Assembly: GCF_014697475.1 (NCBI RefSeq)
Contig: NZ_JACJRV010000013.1
Coordinates: 1 to 64,000 of the forward strand
Direction of reading: 5' to 3'
DNA length: 64,000 nucleotides
Source of the DNA: Nostoc sp. FACHB-152
GTDB taxonomy: Bacteria > Cyanobacteriota > Cyanobacteriia > Cyanobacteriales > Nostocaceae
In this document: positions 1-10,463 of the stretch, in pieces
Position numbering within the stretch: position 1 is the first letter of the stretch
How the letters are laid out: every line of letters begins with the position of its first letter
Translations under genes and position numbers: made by a program
The notes under the pieces: generated by a model
Database searches by the model: none
Seen by the model: only the letters and a program-made list of their open reading frames with translations
What the model was told of the DNA's origin: nothing

Positions 1-264
1 ATTGATAGCATTCATGCAGTATCGGCAGCCAATTTAGTACAACTTGGGACTGTTGCGAGTTTGAATTTGTCAGATATACAAGCGGTATTAACAGAGAGTG
101 CGTTTGTAGCTAATGGTGCAGCTACTTTTACACTCGGTAGTAGTAAGTCTCAGCAGACTTTTTTGGCACTGAATGATGATGTCAATGGATTTTCGGCACT
201 GACAGATGCGGTGATTGAAATTACTGGCTACAAGGGTAATTTGGCTTCTCTCGCTGTTGTTTAA
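1..264 (+). CDS. Bluetail-domain surface protein, C-terminal fragment (cut by window edge)
   Basis: An open frame runs from base 1 to the stop at 264 with no upstream stop, so this is the last ~87 residues of a larger protein. The end has the features of the cyanobacterial bluetail domain: a FVANGAATFTLG stretch, then TFLALNDDVNGFSALTDA, then an IEITGYKGNL end. In the family this domain closes large secreted or surface proteins, often with calcium-binding (RTX-like) or adhesin repeats upstream. Those repeats are outside the window, so the rest of the protein cannot be described. An internal ATG-like start near 61 would give a 67-residue protein, but the frame and homologous sequence continue upstream of it. 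The family call is from memory of the domain pattern. Confidence 0.72.
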   Translation: MDSIHAVSAANLVQLGTVASLNLSDIQAVLTESAFVANGAATFTLGSSKSQQTFLALNDDVNGFSALTDAVIEITGYKGNLASLAVV

Positions 265-406
265 TTTTCAACTACACTTGATATTCAAAAACCTGCTGAA
301 TTTATTTATATCCAGCAGGTTTCACGATAAATAGGCATCAAAACTCTTAAATGTTGGCAAAACAAATGCAAATAAATGCTAACTATCTTGTTCTCAACTT
401 TTTACG

Positions 407-1372
407 TTAGCTAACATCTTTTGTTACTACTTCACGCACACGATAGATAGGCCGACCTTGAGATTCGTGGTAGGTACGCATGAGTAACTCTGCTAATAGT
501 CCAAAGCAAAATAGTTGCACTCCAGTCACAAATAACAGCACTGCCAAAATCAGCAAAGGACGATTACCAATCATTACACCCATTGCCAATTTGATAAACG
601 TCAAATAAATTCCTAACCCTGCACCCAACACCATCGAGGTCAAACCCAATAGCCCAAAAACGTGCATCGGTCGAGTCAGGAATTTTTTCATAAACAAAAT
701 TGTTAACAAATCCATCAACACCCGAAATGTCCGGGATATGCCGTATTTACTGCGCCCAAACCGCCGCGCGTGGTGACGTACAGGCATTTCGGTAATTCTT
801 GCCCCTTCTATATATGCCAAGGCGGGTAAAAATCGGTGCAATTCGCCGTAAAGATGCATATCTGCAACTAATTCCGCCCGATAAGCTTTCAAAGAACAGC
901 CATAGTCATGAATATACACACTTGTCGTGCGACGAATCAGCCAATTAGCAATTTTGGAAGGTAACAATCGATTTACTGCCCCATCTTGGCGATTTTGCCG
1001 CCAGCCACTTACTAAATCGTAACCTTCATCTAGCTTTGCCAATAACATGGGAATATCCGCCGGATCATTTTGCAAGTCAGCATCTAAAGTGATAACTGCT
1101 TTGCCAACTGCATAGTTAAACCCAGCAGACATGGCGGCGGTTTGTCCGTAATTGCGCCGCAAAATTACCGCTTTTAAATCACTGCGAACTTGCGCTTGGG
1201 CTTTCAAAAACTCCGCAGAACCATCAGTTGAACCATCATCCACACAAATGATTTCATAACTGATTTGATTTTCAGATAAAGTAGATGCGATCGCCTCCAT
1301 TAACAGAGGCAAGCTTTCCACCTCATCACGCACCGGGACAACTACCGATACATCGGGGACATTTGCCGACAT
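407..1372 (-). CDS. Family 2 glycosyltransferase (polyprenyl-phosphate sugar transferase type)
   Basis: Inverting-type GT-A glycosyltransferase of the DPM1/GtrB/ArnC group, expected to move a sugar from a nucleotide donor to a polyprenyl phosphate at the inner membrane. Visible are the N-terminal VSVVVPVRDE strand, the DDGSTDGS motif and the metal-binding DADLQNDP motif. Two hydrophobic segments near the C-terminus (starting around MHVFGLLGLTSM and LLILAVLLFV) anchor it in the membrane, as in the family. The start chosen is the ATG at 1372, which has AGGAG 9 nt upstream. In-frame starts at 1393 (GAGGG upstream) and 1420 would add 7 or 16 residues that lie before the fold. It lies 62 bp downstream of the NlpC/P60 gene on the same strand and may be cotranscribed with it. 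The acceptor and sugar cannot be told from sequence. Confidence 0.88.
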   Translation of the reverse strand: MSANVPDVSVVVPVRDEVESLPLLMEAIASTLSENQISYEIICVDDGSTDGSAEFLKAQAQVRSDLKAVILRRNYGQTAAMSAGFNYAVGKAVITLDADLQNDPADIPMLLAKLDEGYDLVSGWRQNRQDGAVNRLLPSKIANWLIRRTTSVYIHDYGCSLKAYRAELVADMHLYGELHRFLPALAYIEGARITEMPVRHHARRFGRSKYGISRTFRVLMDLLTILFMKKFLTRPMHVFGLLGLTSMVLGAGLGIYLTFIKLAMGVMIGNRPLLILAVLLFVTGVQLFCFGLLAELLMRTYHESQGRPIYRVREVVTKDVS

Positions 1373-1434
1373 CGCCCCATTCTCCTGTACCATTTTCCCT
1401 CTAATTAAGCCACTCCTCATAACTCTTTATGACC

Positions 1435-2139
1435 TCAACGCCTCTGTGGTTCGTAACTCTTCACAACTCTGCCAGCACCTCGTAGCTGCTGATAATATGA
1501 CCGACTTACCTCATCTCCCTGTTCCGAGAGAACATCAATTCCAATCCCATTGCGTCCCTGTGCTTTGCCGGAACTATGGATATAACGACCATCACCCAAA
1601 TAAAGCCCCACATGGGTAGCTTTTTGGGGTGTACCAAAAAAAACTAAATCGCCTGGTTGTAATTCAGCAATAGAAATCGCTTGCAAAAATGCTTCTTGCT
1701 GATAAGCATCTCGCGGTAGCCAAACTCCCACCGATGCAAACGCCGCCTGCATCAACCCAGAACAGTCATAATTTGGCCCCAGCGTCCCACCCCAAAGATA
1801 TTCGTTATTGTGCTGCATAGCCTTGTGCATAAAAGCGATGACATTTGGCAGTAGTTTTTTAATCTCAACTTCCGAAAATGTTGCAGCCTGATAAGGTACA
1901 GTAGCAGGTTGTAATAAACCCAAATCGGAAACCGATACCCACCCTGGATAATCATCCTCACACAAATACACCTCAACTGCGGCATCTTGATGATTTGATG
2001 TTACCTGTAAATGTCGCCCAACAGCTGCTTGAGTTGCCAAGCGCGTACATTCAGGAGAATCATATAAATTGAGGTCAGCAAGACACTGGTATTCATTTGC
2101 GGTCAAATTGAAGATTTGGGATTCTGGATTAGAGAGCAT
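1435..2139 (-). CDS. NlpC/P60 gamma-D-glutamyl-L-diamino acid endopeptidase (C40 family, SH3b domain)
   Basis: Cysteine peptidase of the NlpC/P60 family that cleaves the gamma-D-Glu-diaminopimelate bond of murein tripeptides. The 234-residue length and layout match the structurally characterised Anabaena variabilis and Nostoc punctiforme enzymes: a bacterial SH3-like domain (about residues 1-85) followed by the catalytic domain. The triad falls at Cys126 (in NYDCSGLM), His176 (ATHVGLYLG) and His188 (RYIHSSG), the positions I recall for that enzyme. There is no signal peptide, which fits a cytoplasmic role in murein peptide recycling. The start codon lies only 6 bp from that of the divergent serine hydrolase, also a peptidoglycan-related fold, so the two may work on the same material. 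Confidence 0.93.
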   Translation of the reverse strand: MLSNPESQIFNLTANEYQCLADLNLYDSPECTRLATQAAVGRHLQVTSNHQDAAVEVYLCEDDYPGWVSVSDLGLLQPATVPYQAATFSEVEIKKLLPNVIAFMHKAMQHNNEYLWGGTLGPNYDCSGLMQAAFASVGVWLPRDAYQQEAFLQAISIAELQPGDLVFFGTPQKATHVGLYLGDGRYIHSSGKAQGRNGIGIDVLSEQGDEVSRSYYQQLRGAGRVVKSYEPQRR

Positions 2140-2145
2140 TATTCA

Positions 2146-3084
2146 ATGGTTTTCTTTAACAAAGACGAACAACTTGAGAATCTCGGTAATGGCATTTTAG
2201 AGGCAACTTGGGCCACATTTCCGACTTTAGCCCGTAATCAAATTGCCATAACATGGGTTGTGTACGATCCGCCTGTACCTGTAAATACTGGTGGCGCATT
2301 AACTCCAGATGCCTTTTGGAATCACTCAGTCCGGGGATTTACGTATCGCGGTGTTGAGCGAATTTACCCCGCGAGTGTGGTGAAGTTATTTTACTTGGTA
2401 GCAGCCAACGAGTGGTTAGAAAAAGGCATGATCCAAACCTCTAAAGAATTGGAGCGAGCCTTGGGTGATATGATAGTTGACTCTAGTAATGATGCTACAA
2501 GTTTAGTAGTAGATATTTTGACTGGCACTACATCGGGGCCAGAATTACCACCAGGGCCTTTTGAAACTTGGAAGCAACAGCGTTATATTGTTAACCGCTA
2601 CTACCAATCTTTGGGTTGGGATGAGATGGAGACAATTAACGTTTGCCAAAAAACTTGGGGTGATGGCCCTTATGGTCGAGAAAGGGCATTTTATGGCGAG
2701 ATGTTCGATAATCGCAATATGTTGACGACAAGTGCGATCGCTCGTTTACTACATAGTATCGTCGGTGGAGTTGCGGTTTCTAGTGGGCGATCGCAAGCCA
2801 TGATGAATATTCTTAAACGCAGTCTCAACCCTGAAGATTTACCTCAAGATGTCGAAGAAGACCAAGTAACAGGGTTTTTGAGCGGTGGACTGCCTCAAAA
2901 TGCTCAAATTTGGTCAAAAGCAGGTTGGACAAGTCAAGTTCGTCACGATGCAGCGTATATCGAAATCCCAGATAAACGCCCTTACTTACTAGTAGTGTTT
3001 ACTGAAGGTAAAGCTAATGCTAAAAGCCGTGATATTTTACCCTTTGTCTCTCAATCAGTAGCAGCAGCCATTGGCAATCTTTAA
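2146..3084 (+). CDS. Serine hydrolase, class A beta-lactamase-like fold
   Basis: A 312-residue member of the penicillin-binding/beta-lactamase fold (Beta-lactamase2 type). The active-site elements are visible: SVVK (Ser77, Lys80), an SSN triplet (residues 113-115) in the place of SDN, and KAG (in WSKAGWTSQ) in the place of KTG. There is no clear signal peptide. Cyanobacterial proteins of this type are widespread and most have no shown beta-lactamase activity, so a peptidase or esterase role is as likely as antibiotic resistance. The ATG at 2146 was chosen because the earlier start at 2116 overlaps the divergent NlpC/P60 gene. The two genes are head to head with 6 bp between start codons. Confidence 0.82.
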   Translation: MVFFNKDEQLENLGNGILEATWATFPTLARNQIAITWVVYDPPVPVNTGGALTPDAFWNHSVRGFTYRGVERIYPASVVKLFYLVAANEWLEKGMIQTSKELERALGDMIVDSSNDATSLVVDILTGTTSGPELPPGPFETWKQQRYIVNRYYQSLGWDEMETINVCQKTWGDGPYGRERAFYGEMFDNRNMLTTSAIARLLHSIVGGVAVSSGRSQAMMNILKRSLNPEDLPQDVEEDQVTGFLSGGLPQNAQIWSKAGWTSQVRHDAAYIEIPDKRPYLLVVFTEGKANAKSRDILPFVSQSVAAAIGNL

Positions 3085-3185
3085 AGCAAAAATTTTTAAG
3101 TTAAATTTGCTACTACAAAATCCAAGTATTCTACGTGGTATTTATGAAATAAACCGCGTAGTAGTTCACCACACAAACTGTGTAT

Positions 3186-3284
3186 GGTGGTAAGCCCAGG
3201 AGCGAAGGAGAGGTTACAGTTCAATCTCCTCTACTTCCCTGCGACCTTAATGATAAGTCTTTAACCGGACACGGTATTACCACC
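3186..3284 (+). ncRNA. Candidate structured RNA (four-way junction) in the leader of the outer-membrane-like gene
   Basis: The 300-bp gap between 3085 and 3399 contains a compact foldable element. A perfect 8-bp closing helix joins GGTGGTAA (3186-3193) to TTACCACC (3277-3284). Inside are three hairpins. The first is 3197-3241 (CAGG/CCTG, GAAG/CTTC, AGAGG/CCTCT). The second is 3243-3259 (GAC-TTA/TAAGTC with one bulged C). The third is 3264-3275 (ACCG/CGGT, loop GACA). Just upstream, 3167-3175 can pair with 3179-3189 and would compete with the closing helix. It lies 115 nt before the GTG start at 3400. I do not recognise a known RNA family. The strand is inferred from the downstream gene, and the fold would also form from the other strand. 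Confidence 0.4.
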
Positions 3285-3399
3285 TTCTCAGGATGTAGGA
3301 AATGATTTTCTGGTGTTAAAGTCGAAGTATTGCCCAATTTTACGAACTTAAACTGTAGAATTAGCGATTTTTAGCGGCAATATTTTGTTAGGAGTGAAT

Positions 3400-4215
3400 G
3401 TGAATACAATCTTTTTGCGTAAAGGTGTTGTTTTTTTACCAGGTTTAGCTGCTTTTGCTGTTTTAGCCAGTAGTTTTTCGGCTATGGCCCAGACAGTAGA
3501 TACTCAGCAGTTAACTGAGTCTTCTGCTACCGCCACGTCTCCCAATCAGGTAAATACCGAAGTAGAGACTGCAAACGAAAATCTACCTACCCTACCAGCA
3601 ACAGAGTCAGGAAAAGCAGCAGATTTAAATGCGCCACAGCAATTTTCCAGTCCTGCCACTCAGGAAACTGCTAGTTGGTCTGTTCCTGGGACAGCAACAA
3701 CCTCATCAGCGTCTCTTAAACCGGAAGTTGTCGAAGCTAATCCGCAACCCTCGGATGCAAAAGTTGCTCAATCAGATATTGATTTTGGTAGACCTACCCG
3801 TGGTGGCAGAAGTTACATTGGGGTTGGCGCGAATATTGGCTTAGGTGGTGGAGAGTCTTCTATAGGCGATGGCAACTTTGCGGTTCTCAGTAAAATTGGA
3901 CTGACTAATGCGTTCTCTATCAGACCCGCAGCTTTGTTTGGCAACAATACGACAATTCTTGTTCCTGTTACCTACGACTTCTCTCTCCGACAATCAGATC
4001 CATTTAGCGAACCTTTAGCGATCGCTCCTTATGTTGGAGTAGGTGCAGCACTTAAAACAGGGGATGATTCCCAAGTTGCAGTCTTGGTATCTGGAGGTAT
4101 TGACGTACCCCTCAGCTCACGATTCACAGCTACAGCTGGTGTCAATGCAGGATTCTTTGACCAAACTGATGTCGGTTTGCTGATTGGAGTTGGTTACAAC
4201 TTTAGTAATTACTAA
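3400..4215 (+). CDS. Secreted outer-membrane beta-barrel-like protein
   Basis: A 271-residue protein with a clear signal peptide (MNTIFLRKGVVF... ending near FSAMAQ), a low-complexity Ser/Thr/Ala/Pro/Gln linker (about residues 30-120), and a C-terminal domain. The C-terminal domain has alternating strands rich in Gly and aromatic residues (RSYIGVGANIGLGGG, GVGAALKTG, LLIGVGYNF), which suggests a small beta-barrel or porin-like fold. Ending on an aromatic strand (GYNFSNY) also fits an outer-membrane barrel. The start is taken as GTG 3400 because GGAG (3391-3394) sits 5 nt upstream. TTG 3385 and GTG 3394 are less well placed. No precise family is recognised. A candidate structured RNA lies in its leader and a large hairpin with T6 follows the stop. 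Confidence 0.7.
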   Translation: MNTIFLRKGVVFLPGLAAFAVLASSFSAMAQTVDTQQLTESSATATSPNQVNTEVETANENLPTLPATESGKAADLNAPQQFSSPATQETASWSVPGTATTSSASLKPEVVEANPQPSDAKVAQSDIDFGRPTRGGRSYIGVGANIGLGGGESSIGDGNFAVLSKIGLTNAFSIRPAALFGNNTTILVPVTYDFSLRQSDPFSEPLAIAPYVGVGAALKTGDDSQVAVLVSGGIDVPLSSRFTATAGVNAGFFDQTDVGLLIGVGYNFSNY

Positions 4216-4216
4216 A

Positions 4217-4352
4217 TAGAGGCTAGGGGTTAGAGGCTAGAGGCTAGGGAAGAGCGTTTTTCTGGTTTGATTGTGGGTTTTTCCGAATGCTCATCCCTAA
4301 TCTCTAGCCCCTTTTTTAAACTAATCTCTACTCCCTAGCCCCTAGCCCCTTT
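4217..4352. terminator. Heptamer-repeat hairpin between convergent genes (likely bidirectional terminator)
   Basis: Starting 1 bp after the stop of the upstream gene, degenerate 7-mers are stacked: TAGAGGC, TAGGGGT, TAGAGGC, TAGAGGC, TAGGGAA (4217-4251). The opposite arm (about 4294-4312) reads CCCTAATCTCTAGCCCC followed by TTTTTT. The second arm is itself repeated: TAGCCCCTTTTTTAAACT occurs at about 4306 and again at about 4342. The layout gives a GC-rich hairpin plus T-run for the plus-strand gene and a usable inverse structure for natB. Confidence 0.6.
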
Positions 4353-4358
4353 TTTAAA

Positions 4359-5669
4359 CTATTTAGGCGTAACTTTGTCAATGACGGTGATTTTGCCGTC
4401 ATTTCCTACAGTCCAAACATCGTAGACACCAAGGACATCACCGTTAGCATCAACATCTACATTCCCGCTTGCTCCTTGGTAGTTAATCTTTTTCCCTTCT
4501 TTGAGTAACTTCAAGCCTTCACAGACATCAGTAACTTCTGTACCTGAGCCAGCAGAAACTTCTCGGATTTTACTTGATAGGCCCACACCTGAGTTATCTT
4601 TAGCTGCCTGTGCTGCCAAGACTAGCAAGGCTGCTGCATCCCAAGCTTGCGGTGCATATTCTCCTGGTGAACCGCCTTTTTTCTCTTTCCAGAGCTTGTT
4701 AAAACTTTCTAAGGCTTTGCCATCTGAACCAGGTACTGTACCCAAAGCTCCGGTTAAGATATATTTGCCATCGTCACCTTTACCTACTTGGTCAGGGAAG
4801 GTAGGTGATTTTACACCATCTGTTAGCAGGACTTGTACTCCCTTGGTTAAACCTTGTTGATAGGCAGCTTTCAGAAGTAAACTACCAGTTTCAGCATAGA
4901 GTACAGCTACTACTGCATCAGGTTTGCCAGCAAAAGCCGCAGCCGCTTCAGTGTCAAAGGTTTGGGCTTTGGGGTCGTACCGGACTGGCTTGGCTTTATT
5001 AACTACGGTTCCACCCAATTTTTCAAAAGTGTCTACAAATGCTTTTTCAAAACCGACACCGTAATCGTTGTTAATTACAACTGTCGAAACTCGTTTAAAA
5101 CCTTTTTTCTTTGCTAATTGAGCTAATGCTAATGCTTGGTAAGTATCCGGGGGTGCAGTACGCGCCCAATAGCCTTTAAAGTCGCCTTTTTTAGCTTTAT
5201 CTGTAAACACAGGGCTAGTGCTACCAGGAGACACCAGCATCACTTTATTGGGTACGGCAACGGAAACTGCCGCAGTGGAAACACTACTAGCAAAGGAACC
5301 AACTACACCAGCGACTTTATCCAGAGTTGCTAGTTTGGTCATCCCAGCCGCACCTGCTTTCGGGTCGGTTTGGTCGTCTACTTGTACGAGTGTTACTGGT
5401 TGACCGTTGACTCCACCACAAGCGTTGACGGTATCGACAAGCAAAGGTACAGAACCTACCATCTGCTGTCCGATGGAAGCCAAGTCACCTGTGGTCGGTA
5501 GTAAAGTACCAATTTTTAACCCTCCACCATTGCTTGTGGTGCTTGTATTGGCGGCTGGGGTGGCTGTACTTGTGGGATTGGTAGTACTGGAATTTTCACA
5601 AGCTGCCATGAGGAAGCCTGTTGCTATGGTAGCTACACTCAAGGCTAGGGCAGCAGTAATTCTTGGCAT
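4359..5669 (-). CDS. natB: Branched-chain/neutral amino acid ABC transporter substrate-binding lipoprotein (NatB-like)
   Basis: Periplasmic binding protein of the LivJ type (peripla_BP_6), 436 residues. The N-terminus is a lipoprotein signal with lipobox LMAAC, so the mature protein is anchored by the Cys, followed by a Ser/Thr/Asn linker. The domain opens with LKIGTLLPTTGDLASIGQQM, typical of the family, and VVINNDYGVGFEKAF is a recognisable inner motif. No permease or ATPase genes adjoin it. That fits the Anabaena N-I neutral amino acid system, where components are scattered. The symbol rests on family plus neighbourhood: from memory, natB of Anabaena PCC 7120 lies beside crtB as here. GAGGAG lies 12 nt before the ATG. 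The exact ligand is inferred. Confidence 0.8.
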   Translation of the reverse strand: MPRITAALALSVATIATGFLMAACENSSTTNPTSTATPAANTSTTSNGGGLKIGTLLPTTGDLASIGQQMVGSVPLLVDTVNACGGVNGQPVTLVQVDDQTDPKAGAAGMTKLATLDKVAGVVGSFASSVSTAAVSVAVPNKVMLVSPGSTSPVFTDKAKKGDFKGYWARTAPPDTYQALALAQLAKKKGFKRVSTVVINNDYGVGFEKAFVDTFEKLGGTVVNKAKPVRYDPKAQTFDTEAAAAFAGKPDAVVAVLYAETGSLLLKAAYQQGLTKGVQVLLTDGVKSPTFPDQVGKGDDGKYILTGALGTVPGSDGKALESFNKLWKEKKGGSPGEYAPQAWDAAALLVLAAQAAKDNSGVGLSSKIREVSAGSGTEVTDVCEGLKLLKEGKKINYQGASGNVDVDANGDVLGVYDVWTVGNDGKITVIDKVTPK

Positions 5670-5860
5670 AATTTACTTTCACTCCTCTGATATTCAGGAG
5701 CCTGAAAGTAAGATTTAAACTGTATTTTCAGGTTAGCTCGAACTTAACAGGCTCCAAGTGATAAATAATAACATCCACCTTGAGGAGTAACTGTGTTTAT
5801 CCTGAAATTAATATTTATTTACATACACACTATCTTGAGTGTGTATTGATTAATCGAAAA

Positions 5861-5952
5861 CGGAGAGGGAGGGATTCGAACCCTCGGTACGGAGTTGCCT
5901 GCCGTACAACAGATTAGCAATCTGCCGCTTTCGACCACTCAGCCACCTCTCC
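5861..5952 (-). tRNA. tRNA-Ser (anticodon GCT)
   Basis: The reverse strand starts GGAGAGGTGGCTGAGTGG and folds as a class II tRNA. The acceptor stem GGAGAGG/CCTCTCC is perfect and the discriminator base is G. The anticodon arm CAGA-TTGCTAA-TCTG gives anticodon GCT, reading AGC/AGU serine codons. The variable arm is long (GTACGG/CCGTAC), as expected for serine, and the T arm contains GGTTCGAATCC. CCA is not encoded; TTTT follows directly. A short ATACACAC/GTGTGTAT hairpin at 5823-5846 lies downstream. Confidence 0.97.
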
Positions 5953-6070
5953 AGGGTCACGAATATTTATGATAGCAGGTTTTTTGGGAAAGTCAAACAA
6001 TTTTTTGTCAATAGTCGATGGTCAATAGTTATTAGGTTGTGACTATGGACTATTGACTATTGACTGTAGA

Positions 6071-8426
<2,356 letters not shown>

Positions 8427-8648
8427 TTAAACCTACTGTTCTTCAATATTTCTTAATCGTTTTGTCGTTCTCATTATACGTTGCAATCCGTTACATTTAG
8501 CAGTGATTGTGCGATCGCTTGGCGAAAAAGTTCTGTGAAAAGGTGATAGGTGAGAGGTTACAGGTGACAGGGAAAAGTTATATAACCCCTTGTTACATTG
8601 GTGGATTTGTATACACAAGTATTTTTTTATAAAAATAGGTAAAAATTT

Positions 8649-9737
8649 ATGCCAACATCACGGGAGTTAGAGTTATTTGGAAATCACTTGATTCTGGGGA
8701 TTTCTGGAACGACATTAAGCGATGATGATAAACGGGCGTTGAGTGAATTAAAACCAATTGGGGTAATATTTTTTGCAAAAAACTTTCAAGATGGTGTTCC
8801 TTATGAAGTTTGGTTAGAAAGCTTCAAAGAATTAATCGACAAAATTCGAGAATATGCTGAACGTGATTCGATGTTCATGACATTAGATCATGAAGGTGGA
8901 CGTGTAGTACGCACATCTTTACCTATTACTAGATTCCCTTATGCAACGCTCTTGCGATCGCAAGCCCGCGAAGTAGCAAAAGCAACCGCCACAGAACTAA
9001 AATCACTGGGAATTAACGTATCTTGGGCGCCTGTAGCAGATATTTACTCTAATCCTCATAATCCGATAATTGGGCCACGTGCCTTTGGGAACACAGCAGA
9101 AACCGCAGCGCAAGGTGCTGTGGAATATTACTTAGGGCTGCAAGAATCGGGAATTTTGGGATCTGCCAAGCACTTTCCGGGACATGGAGATACTAGTACT
9201 GATTCTCATTTAGAGTTACCAGTGCTGAATTTAACTGTACAAGATTTACGCGATCGGGAATTGATACCTTTCAAAGCCTTAATTGCAGCGCAAATTCCTT
9301 TGATTATGACAACTCATATATTGTTTCCCAAAATTGATCCAGATGTGCCAGGGACTATATCGCAACCTATTCTGAAAAATATCCTGCGGGAAGAATTGGG
9401 ATTTGAGGGTGTGGTTGTGTCGGATGACTTGGATATGAAAGCGATTTCAGATATGTTCACCCAAAGCGGTACTGTTGCACGCGCCTTTAATGCTGGGTGT
9501 GACTTGTTTATTGTGTCGCGCAATATCCACTCATCGTCTATTGAAAGGACTTATTACATGGCGAAAGATTTTGCTGATTCTCTTAGTCAGGGTAGCTTGC
9601 AGGAAGTGGTAGTTACAGCAGCTAGAGAGAGAATTGAAAAACTACTAGCACAAACACCACAATATATTGTCCATGCTTTGGATAAAGCTACATTACTACG
9701 TCATGCGGAGTTAGCGATCGCTTGTACTTTCCAATAA
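8649..9737 (+). CDS. nagZ: Glycoside hydrolase family 3, NagZ-like beta-N-acetylhexosaminidase
   Basis: A 362-residue single-domain GH3 protein. It holds the NagZ signature KHFPGHGDTSTDSH, with the His/Asp pair that acts as acid/base in this subgroup, and the nucleophile motif VVSDDLDMKAI. No signal peptide is visible, so it should act in the cytoplasm, removing GlcNAc from GlcNAc-anhydroMurNAc peptides in murein recycling. That fits the NlpC/P60 endopeptidase at 1435, but the genes are not linked in an operon. The start ATG follows an A/T-rich leader without a strong ribosome site (AGGTAAAAATTT). The symbol is by motif; a broader beta-glucosidase-type GH3 would be longer and lack the KHFPGHG motif. 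Confidence 0.88.
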   Translation: MPTSRELELFGNHLILGISGTTLSDDDKRALSELKPIGVIFFAKNFQDGVPYEVWLESFKELIDKIREYAERDSMFMTLDHEGGRVVRTSLPITRFPYATLLRSQAREVAKATATELKSLGINVSWAPVADIYSNPHNPIIGPRAFGNTAETAAQGAVEYYLGLQESGILGSAKHFPGHGDTSTDSHLELPVLNLTVQDLRDRELIPFKALIAAQIPLIMTTHILFPKIDPDVPGTISQPILKNILREELGFEGVVVSDDLDMKAISDMFTQSGTVARAFNAGCDLFIVSRNIHSSSIERTYYMAKDFADSLSQGSLQEVVVTAARERIEKLLAQTPQYIVHALDKATLLRHAELAIACTFQ

Positions 9738-9760
9738 AACTATTTCAAACTCTTTATTTA

Positions 9761-10208
9761 ATGGCAGACTACTTGCGTACAGCTATAGTAGCAATTCACC
9801 AGTTACCTAACGTCCCTGAAACCTTGTGGCTGAGAATAATCGGTAGGGGAAACGTGCAGAAACAAGCAATTGATGAATTTAGAAGCACTTTCTCCCGATA
9901 ACCCTTTCCGTAAAGCAGCATTAGAATTACTGTACAACTTGCAACAAAATTTACAATTTACGCAAAATCCAGATGAAGAAGATAGGGAGTTAGTTATGCG
10001 ATTAGCACCACTTTATCAACAAGATAGAGAACAAGCTATACAAGAAGGTGAACGCTTAGTGGTGGAAAATTTACTAAAAGTTCGCTTTGGTGAATTAGAT
10101 AATCAACTGCAAGCAATTATTGAACCTTTATTAGCTTTATCACCGGAAGAGTTTACTCCTTTACTGTTGCAGTTATCTCGTGAGGAATTAATTGCTAGGT
10201 TTTGTTAG
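9761..10208 (+). pseudogene. Frameshifted remnant of an Rpn-family/DUF4351 transposase-associated nuclease
   Basis: Two overlapping frames make one protein when a single T is dropped at about 9878-9880. Frame 1 (ATG 9761 to stop 9901) reads MADYLRTAIVAIHQLPNVPE and onward to QKQAIDE. Frame 2 (from 9873) goes on as LEALSPDNPFRKAALELLYN and ends in a DUF4351-like tail (VVENLLKVRFGELDNQLQAI). In the intact family (Rpn/PD-(D/E)XK-like proteins with C-terminal DUF4351) these lie in one ~300-residue protein. The N-terminal nuclease half is missing upstream. The 112-residue second part might still be translated from 9873, but I see it as decay. A sequencing error could explain the frameshift but not the missing N-terminus. 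Confidence 0.72.
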
Positions 10209-10229
10209 GTTATACTAGATAAGGCTCGT

Positions 10230-10385
10230 AAATTTACTTTTAAACGCAGCGAAAAGTTGAGCCAGTGCGTTGGGCGGGTTCCCCGACTTGAAGCAACTGG
10301 CGTTGCGTGCGGGGGTTCCCCCCGTTGAGCAAACTTTTCAAGACAAAGGCTCGCGGAGGTAAACGCAAAGGTACGCTGAGTCTTT
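10230..10385. repeat. Dispersed intergenic repeat (Nostoc-type)
   Basis: A GC-richer block between the DUF4351 remnant and the radical SAM gene. It contains inverted elements such as GCGGGTTCCCCGACTTGAAG and GGGGGTTCCCCCCG, and is bordered by AAACGCAGCG and AAACGCAAAGGTACGCTGAG. The border sequence ACGCAAAGG also appears at about 36401 in another repeat. The 60-codon frame on the minus strand inside it is chance. No transposase is present. Confidence 0.55.
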
Positions 10386-10463
10386 GTGCAATTTTTTTGC
10401 TAACTCTGAAATATAGTTTCAAAAATTACGAATTCCGAATTACGAATTAAAAATTATTTTCAC

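Noticed and set aside
4501-5718. Plus-strand frames of 60-119 codons across the natB gene
   Set aside because: They are antisense to a complete lipoprotein gene with a lipobox and periplasmic-binding motifs, and have biased shadow composition.
5823-5846. ATACACAC/GTGTGTAT hairpin as terminator of the tRNA-Ser gene
   Set aside because: No T-run follows on the minus strand. The TTTT directly after the tRNA is a better end signal.
8433-8618. A 61-codon minus-strand frame between crtP and nagZ
   Set aside because: It crosses a repeat-like stretch (GGTGATAGGTGAGAGGTTAC) and has no recognisable domain.
10240-10422. A 60-codon minus-strand frame inside the GC-rich repeat
   Set aside because: It follows the inverted repeat structure and is not conserved protein sequence.
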